Shown: in pieces, positions 53,401-61,583 of the stretch
Layout: every line of letters starts with the position of its first letter
Numbering within the stretch: position 1 is the stretch's first letter
NCBI RefSeq assembly: GCF_010682105.1
Contig: NZ_JAAGWH010000036.1
Location: forward strand, 32,167-96,166
DNA: 64,000 nt
From: Modestobacter muralis
Lineage (GTDB): Bacteria; Actinomycetota; Actinomycetes; Mycobacteriales; Geodermatophilaceae
Direction: 5' to 3'
Position numbers and translations under genes: made by a program
Notes under the pieces: generated by a model
Seen by the model: only the letters and a program-made list of their open reading frames with translations
What the model was told of the DNA's origin: nothing
The model's database searches: none

Positions 53401-56016
53401 GACGGTCCACCGGTCGCCGTTCTTCACCCAGTCCGTGGCACCGATCGGGAGGGTCCGCTCATTGCGGCGGGTGATCACCGCATCGCCGGCCGAGGCGCGC
53501 CCTGCGTCGGCCAGTCCGACCTCGGGACCGGCGGGGGCGGGCAACCGGGCCAGCCGCTCGTCGCGGGCCCGGTTGTTCAGCTCGGCGACGAGGTCTCTGG
53601 TGGGCGCCAGCATGATGGCGTCCCGGCCGGCGGCCCGGTCTGCCGCCCAGGCGGTGTAGGCACCGTCGGTGACGGTGGGGAGATCACCGACGTGCACCCG
53701 ACCGTGGTCGATGTAGTAGGCCAACGCTGCCGGGTCCCCATCGCGCAGGGCCAGCGAGGCCGCGCCCTCGGCATGATTGGGCGCGCCGGTGTCCGGGTCG
53801 GTGAAGCGGACCACCTGGGTCAGGCTCACCGCGCCGTGGCTGGCGGCGAGGTCGCGCAGGAGTCCACCGGCGCCGATGGCGGCCAGCTGCCGGTCGTCGC
53901 CAACCAGCCGTACCGATCCACCGGCGTCGACGACGAACTCGACCATCCGGGCCAGGTCGGGGGTGCTGGCCATGCCGGCCTCGTCGACGACGACGAGCGT
54001 GTCCGGGCCGATGGACGTCACCCAGCTCGGGACGTCGGGGCCATTGGTCACCGCATGGACCAGCTTGGCGAGGGTGTCAGTATCGGCGCCGAGCTGCTCG
54101 CGCAGGACCGCGCTGGCCGCGGCTGAGGGGGCCAGGCCCACGACGGTGCCTCCGCCCGCGCGCCAGGCCGCGGCAAGCGCACGCAGCGCGGTGGTCTTGC
54201 CGGTGCCCGCTGGTGCCAGGGCCAGCTGCACTCGTGCCCCGGATGTCGCCAGCTCGTGGACCAGCTGCGCCTGACCCGGGTTGAGCTCCACCCCGTTGGC
54301 AACCGACTCGAGCAGCGCCAGGTCAACCGACGAAGCTGGGGTGACACGTCCGTCGCGCCGGCGGGCGCCCGCGAGCACGGCTCGTTCGGCGGTGAGGACC
54401 TCGCTCGAGGTGTAGCGCGCCGATCCGGCGACGGTGAACACGGATGTGCCGTCGGAGCGACGAAGCGCGGCCGGTTCTGCGACCGGCTCCTGTGCGCCCA
54501 GCTGGATGGACAGCCGGGGTGACAGGGCCGCAGCGACGATCGCGTCCACGGCACGGTCGACGTCAGGCAGCGTGATCCCAGCGGCGCGGGTCCGCCGTTC
54601 AGCCTCGGCGCGGACGTGGCTCTCTCGCCAGGTGGCACGGGCGCTCGCCACCACCGACAGCAGCATTGCGGCGGTCTCGTTGACCCACGCGTCGGTCGCT
54701 GGTTGTGCCTTGCGAGGGGACTCCCCGCGGAAGACGCCGGCCAGGTAGCTCTTCAACCGATCATCCCCACCGAGCACGGCCAAGGCTTCGGTCCGCCAGC
54801 TGGCTCGCTGCTGGGCATACGAGCGTGGCTCGTGCTTGGACTGGCGTGTCTCCAAGTTGGCTTGCTGGGCCAGTGCCACGGACTCCTTCATCGTCGGCGG
54901 CCGGCCGTGGTCCAACTGGAACTGCGCGGAGAGCACTGCCCGTCGCGTGTCGATGACGGTGCGCCTTGACGACCAGAACCGGGGGAGTGGCCCGTCGACT
55001 CCGACGATCTCCCGCACGGGGCGCTTGCCGGTGTCGGTGTCGGTGCCGGGCCGGTCGGCGAAGCGCACGCCGAGCCGATCGACCAGCAGCGCCTCCAGCC
55101 GGGTGTTGTAGCGCTCGGAGGCGGCGACGACGTTCTTGTGTAGCGGTCGGCCGTCCAGCGCCAGCCACCGACCGTCGAGGGTCTGCACCTTGTTGCTGAT
55201 CGCCACGTGCGTATGGAGGTCGGGGTCGCCGGCGCGCGAGTCGCGGTGGGTGAACGACGCCGCGATCAGTCCGCGGACGTCCACCTGGGCCACCCCTTGA
55301 TGGCCGGTGCGCGTGTAGGCCACGTGGTCTTCCAGCCAGGCGAGGGTGTCGGCGACGGCGTCGGCATGCGCCTGCTCGATGACCGTCGCGATCTCACGGT
55401 GAGCGATCGCCCAGAGCGTCGAGACGCTCTTCACCGGACTGAAGGTGAGGTCGTAGCCGGCGACCGCCGTGGTGGCCTGCCGGGAAATCCGAGCCAGGTG
55501 GCCGGACAGCTCCCGGGCATCGAGCGGAGGACGGTCGTAGCTCTCGACGAACATCGTCCTGGCCAGGGCGGTGCGGATGCGGGCGCGCTCCTCAGCCGGC
55601 ACCGGGGTGACGGCCGCCAGCCCCCGGGCGGAGTTGTACTCGCGGAACTCGATGGCGCTCCGACGGCGGAACTCGTTCGCCTGCTCGAAGACCAGGTATG
55701 GCTTGCCGAGACGGCTGGCCTGATCGACCCCCTCCGGAGCCATGCCCGCCAGCTGAGCGGCCCGCTGGATCTGGTCGGCGTTGGGGTGACGTCCCTGGCC
55801 GAACAGCGCCAGCATCTGCGCTTCGGTGACCGTGCTGCCGACCGGAAAGTCCGGCACACCGGCAAGGCCGCGGCCCATCCAGATGCCCGGCGCCTCGCCC
55901 TTGTCGCTGTAGTACTGCCCGAGGCTCCCGAACTGCTGCTCGGTCGCGTCGTGCGCAGCCACCTGGCGGGTCAGATACGTGTATCCGTCCCCGGCCGTGA
56001 GCTTGTGGAGGGTCAT
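50476..56016 (-). CDS. MobF-family relaxase fused to helicase and DnaG-type primase
   Basis: 1846 residues from ATG 56016 (GTG 56019 adds one). Residues 1 to about 430 are a TrwC-type relaxase: tyrosines in GDGYTYLTRQ and the metal site DPDLHTHVAI (near 270). About 590-1000 is an SF1B helicase: LAPAGTGKTTALRA, VVVDEAGMAS, VGDDRQLAAIG, TVHGAQGVTAD, LYVALTRGRH. After a long linker, a primase part starts near 1490 (FTVGYAPTGW), with TOPRIM motifs VLVEGPLDTLAV (about 1600) and VIVATDADPAG (about 1655). It would nick at oriT, unwind DNA and prime the complementary strand in one polypeptide. It is separate from the transfer operon and convergent with it. Confidence 0.93.
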   Translation of the reverse strand: MTLHKLTAGDGYTYLTRQVAAHDATEQQFGSLGQYYSDKGEAPGIWMGRGLAGVPDFPVGSTVTEAQMLALFGQGRHPNADQIQRAAQLAGMAPEGVDQASRLGKPYLVFEQANEFRRRSAIEFREYNSARGLAAVTPVPAEERARIRTALARTMFVESYDRPPLDARELSGHLARISRQATTAVAGYDLTFSPVKSVSTLWAIAHREIATVIEQAHADAVADTLAWLEDHVAYTRTGHQGVAQVDVRGLIAASFTHRDSRAGDPDLHTHVAISNKVQTLDGRWLALDGRPLHKNVVAASERYNTRLEALLVDRLGVRFADRPGTDTDTGKRPVREIVGVDGPLPRFWSSRRTVIDTRRAVLSAQFQLDHGRPPTMKESVALAQQANLETRQSKHEPRSYAQQRASWRTEALAVLGGDDRLKSYLAGVFRGESPRKAQPATDAWVNETAAMLLSVVASARATWRESHVRAEAERRTRAAGITLPDVDRAVDAIVAAALSPRLSIQLGAQEPVAEPAALRRSDGTSVFTVAGSARYTSSEVLTAERAVLAGARRRDGRVTPASSVDLALLESVANGVELNPGQAQLVHELATSGARVQLALAPAGTGKTTALRALAAAWRAGGGTVVGLAPSAAASAVLREQLGADTDTLAKLVHAVTNGPDVPSWVTSIGPDTLVVVDEAGMASTPDLARMVEFVVDAGGSVRLVGDDRQLAAIGAGGLLRDLAASHGAVSLTQVVRFTDPDTGAPNHAEGAASLALRDGDPAALAYYIDHGRVHVGDLPTVTDGAYTAWAADRAAGRDAIMLAPTRDLVAELNNRARDERLARLPAPAGPEVGLADAGRASAGDAVITRRNERTLPIGATDWVKNGDRWTVTEVHASGALGVVHRRTGRHVTLPADYVREHVTLGYATTVHGAQGVTADSCYAIATGAESRQLLYVALTRGRHANHVFLPVAGDGHPHGLVTRDALLPPTAVDLLSRVLARDDAPTSATSTVQELVDPATQLHDSAGRYRHALTVAAEERLGSAGLAAIDTAADAAVAGLTAQDAYPVLRAHLALCAVAGRDPAQVLREVLAAPRGLDDARDVAAVLDWRIDPTGRHSTGAGPLPWLPTVPEPLSGDLAWGPYLDDRADRVTDLASAVAALARSWTPASAPLWARPLLDRDVALVADLAVWRSAHGIEDADRRPTGPALPAAADARSQRRLDARVAHVLGEPGTVATRWTSLVDPIDPRIAADPYWPVLAERLSTAERAGIDVAALVRTTTSRALPDEQPAAALWWRLTSHLSPAVLAADSASARTLRPGWTSGLSAVVGNVAADRVVTDPQWPALVAAVGRGSDGGWEPAQLLSTAYDLLRAGQPDDDSPLPHELTTALLWRIGLLIEPIPAAGAGTPVPTVLDQPPASHDASGADWMVGLAEPDDTEHAPEPLDNDPGEPAATESVDEVGSSGVARKRLLELNQQAATFFTAAYQGSWAPAYLTDRLGSDLIDDERFTVGYAPTGWTSLTDHLRDLGASDDEIVAAGLGSHASTGHVIDRFRDRIVFAIRDGDEIPGWIGRRNPAHDGEGAKPVPKYLNTAETDLFIKGNELYGLTEGASALADGATPVLVEGPLDTLAVTLAGEGEFVGIAPLGVAFTDAQADRLRPLIGDGRPQVIVATDADPAGQLAADRIFWQLTERGADPRHLAVPNGKDPAELLETAGAAVLRRALADSASLASELIDARIDAYADRLDTVEGQVLATRRATEVIAALPTDSWPRHLTDVVVHTGVAPGIALSEVFDAARGIRVAPGRQGSGDVGSTAGSEQPASSDAGWTAGRGQPAGALTIALEAAQRSAVGVRPPARQGVRQRR

Positions 56017-56606
56017 CACGAACTGACGCTATGGACGCCTGTCCCGCGTCAAGATCGTCCCCGGTGCAAGAGGTGTGTCCATCATGATCTTGGCCGTTGG
56101 GTAGGTCAGGGAGACAGCCGAGGTATTTTGCGCTCAGCGTGCTCGGTGGCGCCAATGAGGTCTTCGACGGCCGGGCATCGTGTCGGAGGCGCCGCGGTCG
56201 ACAGCGACCGCAGTGCCGTCGCGGGGCGCGGCCGCCGTTCGGCGGGGACCCGAGCCACTTGTTCGTGCTCGGCGCCCTTACGCCGGGCAGGCGAAGGCAC
56301 GGAGGCGCAGCTCGAGCTGCCGTGGCCTGTTAGTGCCATTTGCACCAGCTTCAATGGCACCCCGCCCCGCGCCTCCCACGAGGGTCGTGGCAGCCGTCCG
56401 CCCATACGTTTGACGCGTGCGCGCGGTCGGGTCCGGGCAGCCAGGGCGCAACCCCAGCGTCGGCCGCGGCGTCGAGAGGGCGAAAGTCGTCAATAGGGGT
56501 ACGTCGAACACAGCCCTTGTCCGTCCTCGAAAATGACGGATGAACATCTACAGGTGTGCAACTCGCACACGCTTGCGTTGGTCGCCTCACGTTCCGACAT
56601 AGCTCG
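56017..56606. other. Region upstream of the relaxase gene, candidate oriT region
   Basis: About 590 bases with no supported gene. CAAGATC (56050-56056) and GATCTTG (56086-56092) form an inverted repeat with a 29-base gap, 34 bases from the relaxase start. MobF oriT sites usually lie upstream of their relaxase gene, so the origin is expected here. The nick site cannot be identified from sequence alone. Confidence 0.35.
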
Positions 56607-56632
56607 CCGACGGCCCCCGTTCGTACCGTCGG
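56607..56632 (-). terminator. Possible terminator after the truncated helicase gene
   Basis: CCGACGG (56607-56613) and CCGTCGG (56626-56632) form a 7-bp stem about 35 bases past the minus-strand stop at 56669. The palindrome TACTAGCTAGTA sits over that stop (56667-56678). Confidence 0.4.
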
Positions 56633-56668
56633 ACGGCCGACGGCTTCGCCGAAACCGCGAATTGCCTA

Positions 56669-57130
56669 CTAGCTAGTAGACAAATGCTTCAAAACATCCA
56701 GCATGAATGGCGACGTTCCCGAGCCGTACGACTTGCGAAATCGACGACCATACTTGTTCGTTTCGAACCAGTGTGTTCCGTGAATCAGAACAACAGCCGC
56801 GCGTGCTCGCGTAAGGCCGACATAGAACGACCGGCGCTCTTCGGCAAATTCCAGCGCAGTAAGGTCTTCCTTGAACCATGGCCTCGCGGGTAAGATTCCG
56901 TCCACAAGTCCTGGCATCAGGACGACGTCCCATTCGCGCCCTTTTGCCTTGTGGTAAGTGGTGAGCGTCATCTTCCCTCCGTGCGCACCGCTGCCGGCGA
57001 AGTCTTCCAGTCGTAGGTCATGGGTGACGGCGGCCAGGCGCAGTTGGTCGATAACCCCACGGTCGGCGTACTCCACCGCCCGGTCCGCGATCCCTTCGAG
57101 TCGCAACTCCTGGTCCAGGGGTTCAGCCGT
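56669..57130 (-). pseudogene. C-terminal fragment of a UvrD/Rep-type helicase
   Basis: About 154 residues. Helicase motif V (TTYHKAKGREWDVVLMPG) and motif VI (EERRSFYVGLTRARAAVVL) of SF1A helicases are clear, but the P loop and motifs I-IV are missing, because the frame stops matching near 57130 where a monooxygenase fragment begins on the other strand. Base composition is lower in GC than the flanks, and a different tract of DNA is likely. It was probably a complete ICE-end or defence-type helicase before a deletion. Confidence 0.8.
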
Positions 57131-57502
57131 CATCGCAGGCGACGCCGCCCACACGCATCCGCCCTACGGCGGCTTCGGTCTCAACAACGGCCTTTAAGAT
57201 GCGGTCAAATCTCAGCTGGAAGCGGGCCGCCGTGCTCAAGGGCTGGGGTGGGGACCAGTTGCTGGAGTCCTACGGCTGGAACGGCAGGCGATCTTCTGGA
57301 CATCGGGGAAAACATCATCGGTGGCTGGATCCGGGACGATCGGGCCTTCCTGAAGGGGTACAGCCCGGCCGTGGACCGTGCGGCGTTCGAGCGCGCCTTC
57401 GAGGAGGCATCAAAGGGGTTCGGCAAGCGCCCCCGCCACTTTGAACCTTGCTACGAGGGATCACCGGGTGAACGAGCGCTCGGCCGACCGGCTCCCCTTT
57501 AG
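57129..57502 (+). pseudogene. Decayed FAD-dependent monooxygenase
   Basis: Starts at the FAD-binding box VIAGDAAHTHPPYGGFGLNN of phenol-hydroxylase-like enzymes. Frameshifts then split the sequence into LSWKRAAVLKGWGGDQLLES and DLLDIGENIIGGWIRDDRAF, FERAFEEASKGFGKRPRHFE, YEGSPGER. The N-terminal two thirds and the end are missing. It once hydroxylated an aromatic ring; with the genes to the right, this is the wreck of an aromatic-degradation cluster. Confidence 0.75.
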
Positions 57503-57638
57503 CAACCCGATCCGGGCGATGTCGGACGGCGACGTCGTATCGCCTCAGAGCCCGCTGCGGCGGAATGGGCTCGGCGCGTCACCGACCTGCTGATCTCGAC
57601 GGGCGGAACTCGCGCGTCCTAGGCCGGGCGCCGCCGCG

Positions 57639-58409
57639 TCACTCTGACAGGACGCTGTCCTCGGTCGTCGCCACCCGGTCCGCCGTCCGGCGCAGGTGTG
57701 TGCGCATCAACTCGGTAGCCGCCTCGACGTCGCGCTCGGTGATGGCGTCCACCAGCAGCCGGTGCTCCTCGACGCCGTGGCGGCCGTGCGTCGGCGCGGT
57801 CTTGCGGGCGCGCTCCAACGAGCGAACCAGCGGCTCGTGGAGCGACTCGACGAGCATCGAGACCGCGCGGTTGTGGGCCGCTGCGGCGTACCGGGTGTGC
57901 CATGCCGCGGAAAGCTCGAGGGGGTAGTCGCCCTCCAGGGCGGCGCGACTCTGGTCGCAGATCTGGTAGAGGGCGGAGATGTCTGCTTCGGTGGCGCGTT
58001 CGCACACCAGGGGGACGATTCCCAGCTCGAACACCATCCGCGCCTCGGTGACCTCCACGGCGGAGATCGTTGCCAGTGAGATGAGGTCGACGATGCCCTC
58101 GCCCACGAGTCGGCTGCTTGGGGCGGTCACGAAGGCGCCGCCGCGCGCGCCGACCCGGATCTCGACTAGTCCGTTGGCCTCCAGCACTCGGAGCGCCTCG
58201 CGGACGGTCACCCGGCTCACGCCGAACCGCTCGCACAGCTCGCGCTCTGAGGGCAGTCGGTTGCCGGCGACGAGTTGGCCCTGGCGGATGAGCATCCGGA
58301 CTTGGTCGACGATCACCTCGGAGATGCGGCCGATGCTGACCCGGCTGAGCAGGTCGCCGGTGCCCGGCACCACCACTCCCTTGGTGAAGGCGGTAGGCGT
58401 TCCAGGCAT
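57639..58409 (-). CDS. GntR-family regulator (FadR/FCD type)
   Basis: About 256 residues from ATG 58409 (GTGs at 58412 and 58415 are in frame). The N-terminal winged helix (RLPSERELCERFGVSRVTVR, GLVEIRVGARGGAFVTA) is followed by a helical FCD domain (EARMVFELGIVPLVCERA, WHTRYAAAAHNRAVSML, HRLLVDAITERDVEAA). FCD regulators sense carboxylic acids from aromatic or sugar catabolism. It is the only intact gene between 57.1 and 62.6 kb, so it probably regulated the decayed operon. Confidence 0.9.
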   Translation of the reverse strand: MPGTPTAFTKGVVVPGTGDLLSRVSIGRISEVIVDQVRMLIRQGQLVAGNRLPSERELCERFGVSRVTVREALRVLEANGLVEIRVGARGGAFVTAPSSRLVGEGIVDLISLATISAVEVTEARMVFELGIVPLVCERATEADISALYQICDQSRAALEGDYPLELSAAWHTRYAAAAHNRAVSMLVESLHEPLVRSLERARKTAPTHGRHGVEEHRLLVDAITERDVEAATELMRTHLRRTADRVATTEDSVLSE

Positions 58410-58789
58410 CACCACGTCCCCATCTTAGGCTTCGGGTACCGGGGGGAGGATCAACAGTCTTGCGCCCCACCGGCCGTGCCCCCGCGCCGTCCCGTCGGCG
58501 GCCTCCGTCGCCGCGGTAGCGGCAGCCCCTGGTTCAGTGGTGCAGCAGCCGGAAAGGCGCGGTGGGCATGGCACTTGCACCAGGCCGCTAACGCACGCCA
58601 GCTTGCCGCGGCACCTGGCCTGCTCGGCCGCTGCGGGGGCAGGGCCGATGTTCACCTACCGGTCGGCAGCTCGCGCAAGGTTCTCGTGCTCCGCCGGGGA
58701 CCTTGAGCTATGCCGTACTTGACGCTGGCCACTCCGCTTAGACTCTGGTTTGACGGACTGACCAAAGCGACCCGGTTGATGCGCGCTAC
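58410..58789. other. Intergenic region upstream of the GntR gene
   Basis: About 380 bases without a supported gene. At 58746-58764 the sequence TGGTTTG-ACGGA-CTGACCA has the outer TGGT and ACCA halves of FCD-type GntR operators, so it may be an operator of the neighbouring regulator. Confidence 0.35.
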
Positions 58790-59448
58790 GGCGCCCGTCC
58801 CGGTCGCGTCGGCGGGCGAAAGGACGACGGTGGGTCGGCCCCGGTGATCTGCATGACCCGCTGGTACATCCGGTCGTTCGCGGTCAGGGCCTCGATCGCC
58901 CCCGACCGGAGCCGTTCGACATAGACCCCCTTGGCGCGGGCGAATGCGTCGAAGACCGCCGGGCCGAGCTGGGGGTGCTCGTGGAGCAGGTCGTCGCGAA
59001 CCACCACGAGGTGGTTGATCGGGTAGAGGCCATGCGCCTGCAGCGCTCACAGACCGGCCTCGGCCGAGTCCGGGATCAGCGGGACGACGTCGGGTGCGTC
59101 GATGTCGGCGCCGATCACGGCCGCCAGGTCGCCGCGGCGCAGCAGTTCCTCCAGGGACGAGCCCGGCTCTATCGGCACGACGTTGTCCGGGGGTCGGGAG
59201 GCCTCGACGTGCTCGTCGCCGGAAAGCACCCAGGTGATCCGGCTGAGGTCGACGTTGTACTGGTAGGTCGTCAGTGCCATCTCGCAGACGTCGAACTCCA
59301 GGGTCCGGACCATCCGACGGAAGCCCTGGACGAGAACGGGCACCTCCACGAAATCAAAGCGGAAGCCGTCGGGCCTCACATCCCCGGTCTTCAAGGCCTC
59401 GTTGTCGCCCTGAGTGCGGGTGGCTGTCCTCAGCTTGAGCTCGCTCAC
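58790..59448 (-). pseudogene. Rearranged 4,5-dihydroxyphthalate decarboxylase-like gene (start and end blocks)
   Basis: The minus-strand frame starts MSELKLRTATRTQGDNEALK, runs to EFDVCEMALTTY, then jumps directly to NVDLSRITWVLSGDEHVEAS, skipping the middle of the protein. It ends at an in-frame TGA (59047) that was probably a CGA, and continues in the same frame as HGLYPINHLVVVRDDLLHEH to a scrambled C-terminus. The missing middle lies just upstream at 59540-59770. The family includes Pht5-type decarboxylases and related periplasmic-binding-like proteins. Confidence 0.75.
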
Positions 59449-59539
59449 GCGGTCGCCTCGCCTCGGTCGTAGCGGGTTCGGCCGGACGATTGTTGGCCCG
59501 GCCGGTGGTCATCCGGAGCGGAGCATGGTCGGACCAACA

Positions 59540-59770
59540 GACCTGAGGTTAGTCGTCCTGCAGGATCGCTCGGGCCCAGACGCCGGTGGTCACCGTGTAG
59601 GCCCGGTTCACCGCCACCCTCCGGCCGGCCAGGTCCGATGGCGTCCGTACGTCGGACCCTTCAGCCACCTGGATCGCCCCGTGGTGGAACCCCGCGCACC
59701 AGGAAGGCTGGCACGGCGGTGAACGGCACACCATGGGCCTTGGCGACCAGCTGGATCGACTGGCCACGCA
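59540..59770 (-). pseudogene. Displaced middle block of the dihydroxyphthalate decarboxylase-like gene
   Basis: On the minus strand, LVAKAHGVPFTAVPAFLVRG, then (after a frameshift) FHHGAIQVAEGSDVRTPSDL and RVAVNRAYTVTTGVWARAIL. These fit exactly between ALTTY and NVDLSRITW of the neighbouring pseudogene, so the middle block now precedes the start block. The right edge meets a fragment of another gene near 59733. Confidence 0.7.
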
Positions 59771-59879
59771 CACCTTCGGGCTCTCCGAGGTCGACCACGC
59801 CATCCGCACCCTGGCCGGCGAGACCGGCGAGGACGCGCTGCACATCTCGCTGCTGCCGTGGGGTGAGGAGACGGCATGA
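59733..59879 (+). pseudogene. C-terminal fragment of a zinc-type alcohol dehydrogenase
   Basis: 48 residues (MGLGDQLDRLATHTFGLSEV, DHAIRTLAGETGEDALHISL) read like the last part of a medium-chain dehydrogenase (THxFxLSEVxxAxxxL). The rest is missing, replaced by the inverted decarboxylase block. Its TGA overlaps the ATG of the next gene (ATGA), showing it was the first gene of the operon. Confidence 0.6.
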
Positions 59880-60564
59880 GCGGCGTCGTCGTCCGCAACC
59901 CCCGGCGCGCCGATCGGGACGTCGTCGACGGCCTGGCTCGCTGCGGGGTGTCCACGGTGCACGAGGCGCAGGGCCGGACCCACCTCCTCGACCCGGCGCT
60001 GCGGCCGGTTTATGCCGGTGCCCGCGTCGCCGGGACGGCGGTCACGGTCAGCGTGCCCCCGGGGGACAACTGGATGATTAACGTTGCCGTCGAACAGTGC
60101 GCCGAAGGTGACCTCCTCATGGTGACCCCGACGTCGCCGTCCGAGGCCGGCTACTTCGGCGACCTGCTCGCCACCTCACTGCAGGCCCGCGGGGTGCGCG
60201 GGCTGGGCATCGACGCCGGCGTCCGGGACGTCGCGGACCTCACTCGGATGGGCTTTCCGGTCTGGTCGCGCCACGTGTCCGCGTTCGGCACGGTCAGGAG
60301 ACCCTCGGCAGCGTCAACGCCGGCCTGGTGTGCGCGGGGCAATGGGTGCAGCCCGGGGACGTGGTCGTCGCCGACGACGACGGTGTGGTCGTCGTTCCGC
60401 GCCCCTCCGCCGCCCAGGTGCTCGCCGCAGCGCGCGCCCGCGAGAAGGAGGCGGCGGCGCGGGAGCGGTACGCCCGCGGCGAGCTGGGCCTGGACGTCAA
60501 CTCGATGCGCGAGCGGTTGGCGCGGACCGGGTTGCGCTACGTGGACGCGGAAGATGAGCGTTGA
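59876..60564 (+). pseudogene. RraA-like aldolase (LigK/CHA aldolase type), frameshifted
   Basis: A frameshift near 60296 (one base lost in GTCAGGAG) splits a protein of about 228 residues. Part 1: [40 protein letters not shown] (the Gly-Asp substrate loop, [10 protein letters not shown]). Part 2: [20 protein letters not shown] and the C-terminal helix. Class II HMG/CHA aldolases of this family cleave 4-carboxy-4-hydroxy-2-oxoadipate to pyruvate and oxaloacetate in the protocatechuate 4,5-cleavage and gallate pathways. Adjacent LigJ-like gene supports this. Confidence 0.75.
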
Positions 60565-61576
60565 TCATCGACTGCCATGGGCACTACACGACCGAGCCCC
60601 CGGCACTCGCAGAGTTTCGGAAGGCGCGGTGGCCACCCTGGACGACCCGTCACTGCCGGCGCCGCAGCCGCCGGTCATCAGCGACGACGAGCTGCGGGCG
60701 AGCGTGGAGAGCAACCAGCTTCGCGTCCTGCGCGTGCGCAGCGGCGACCTGATGCTTTTTTCGCGCGGGCCTCGGGGAGGGGCCACCACGTCCCGGATCC
60801 GGCGATTGCCCGGGCGTGAGCGGTGACGGCAACGACCTCATCGCCCGGGTCGTCGGGCTGTACCCCGAGCACTTCGCCGGCGTGTTCCAGCTGCCGCAGA
60901 CTCCGGCGGGTCGCTGGAGGACGCCGTCGTCGACCTGCGGCGCTGCGTGGAGACGCTGGGCTTTGTCGGGTGCAACCTCAACCCTGACCCGTCCGGTGGC
61001 TTCTGGACGTCCCCGCCGCTGACCGACGAGCACTGGTTCCCGCTGTACGAGGCGATGGTGGAGCTCGAGGTGCCGGCGATGGTGCACGTCTCGGGGTCCT
61101 GCAACCCCAACTTCCACGCTCTTGGGGCGCACTACCTCAACGCCGACACCTCGGCGTTCATCCAGTTCGTCGAAGGGTCGCTGTTCACGCGCTCCCCCTC
61201 GTTGCGCTTCGTGATCCCGCACGGTGGCGGTGCGGTGCCCTACCACTGGGGCCGGTACCGCGGGCTGGCCGAGCGCATGGGTCGGCCGCAGCCCTCGACC
61301 CTGATCGACAACATCTTCTTCGACACCTGCGTCTACCACCAACCGGGCATCGACCTGCTGACCCGCGTGGTGCCGACGGAAAACATCCTCTTCCCCTCGG
61401 AGATGCTGGGCGCGGTTCGCGGCGGCGACCCGGCGACCGGAATCGACTGGGACGACACCAAGGCCTACCTCGACCGCGTCGATCTCACCGACGAGCAGCG
61501 GTATCAGGTGTTCGAGCGCAACGCCCGGCGGGTCTACCCGCGGTTGGACGCGCAGCTGACCGCTGCGGGAAAGTAG
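60561..61576 (+). pseudogene. Amidohydrolase-type 4-oxalomesaconate hydratase (LigJ-like), frameshifted
   Basis: Starts [16 protein letters not shown] (metal site D-x-H-x-H, as in LigJ). Frames then change at least three times: [47 protein letters not shown]. From about 60947 it is one frame: CNLNPDPSGGFWTSPPLTDE, RFVIPHGGGAVPYHWGRYRG, NIFFDTCVYHQPGIDLLTRV, ending at 61576. LigJ hydrates 4-oxalomesaconate to CHA, the substrate of the upstream aldolase. All frame changes lie in the first third. Confidence 0.78.
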
Positions 61577-61583
61577 GAGAGAC

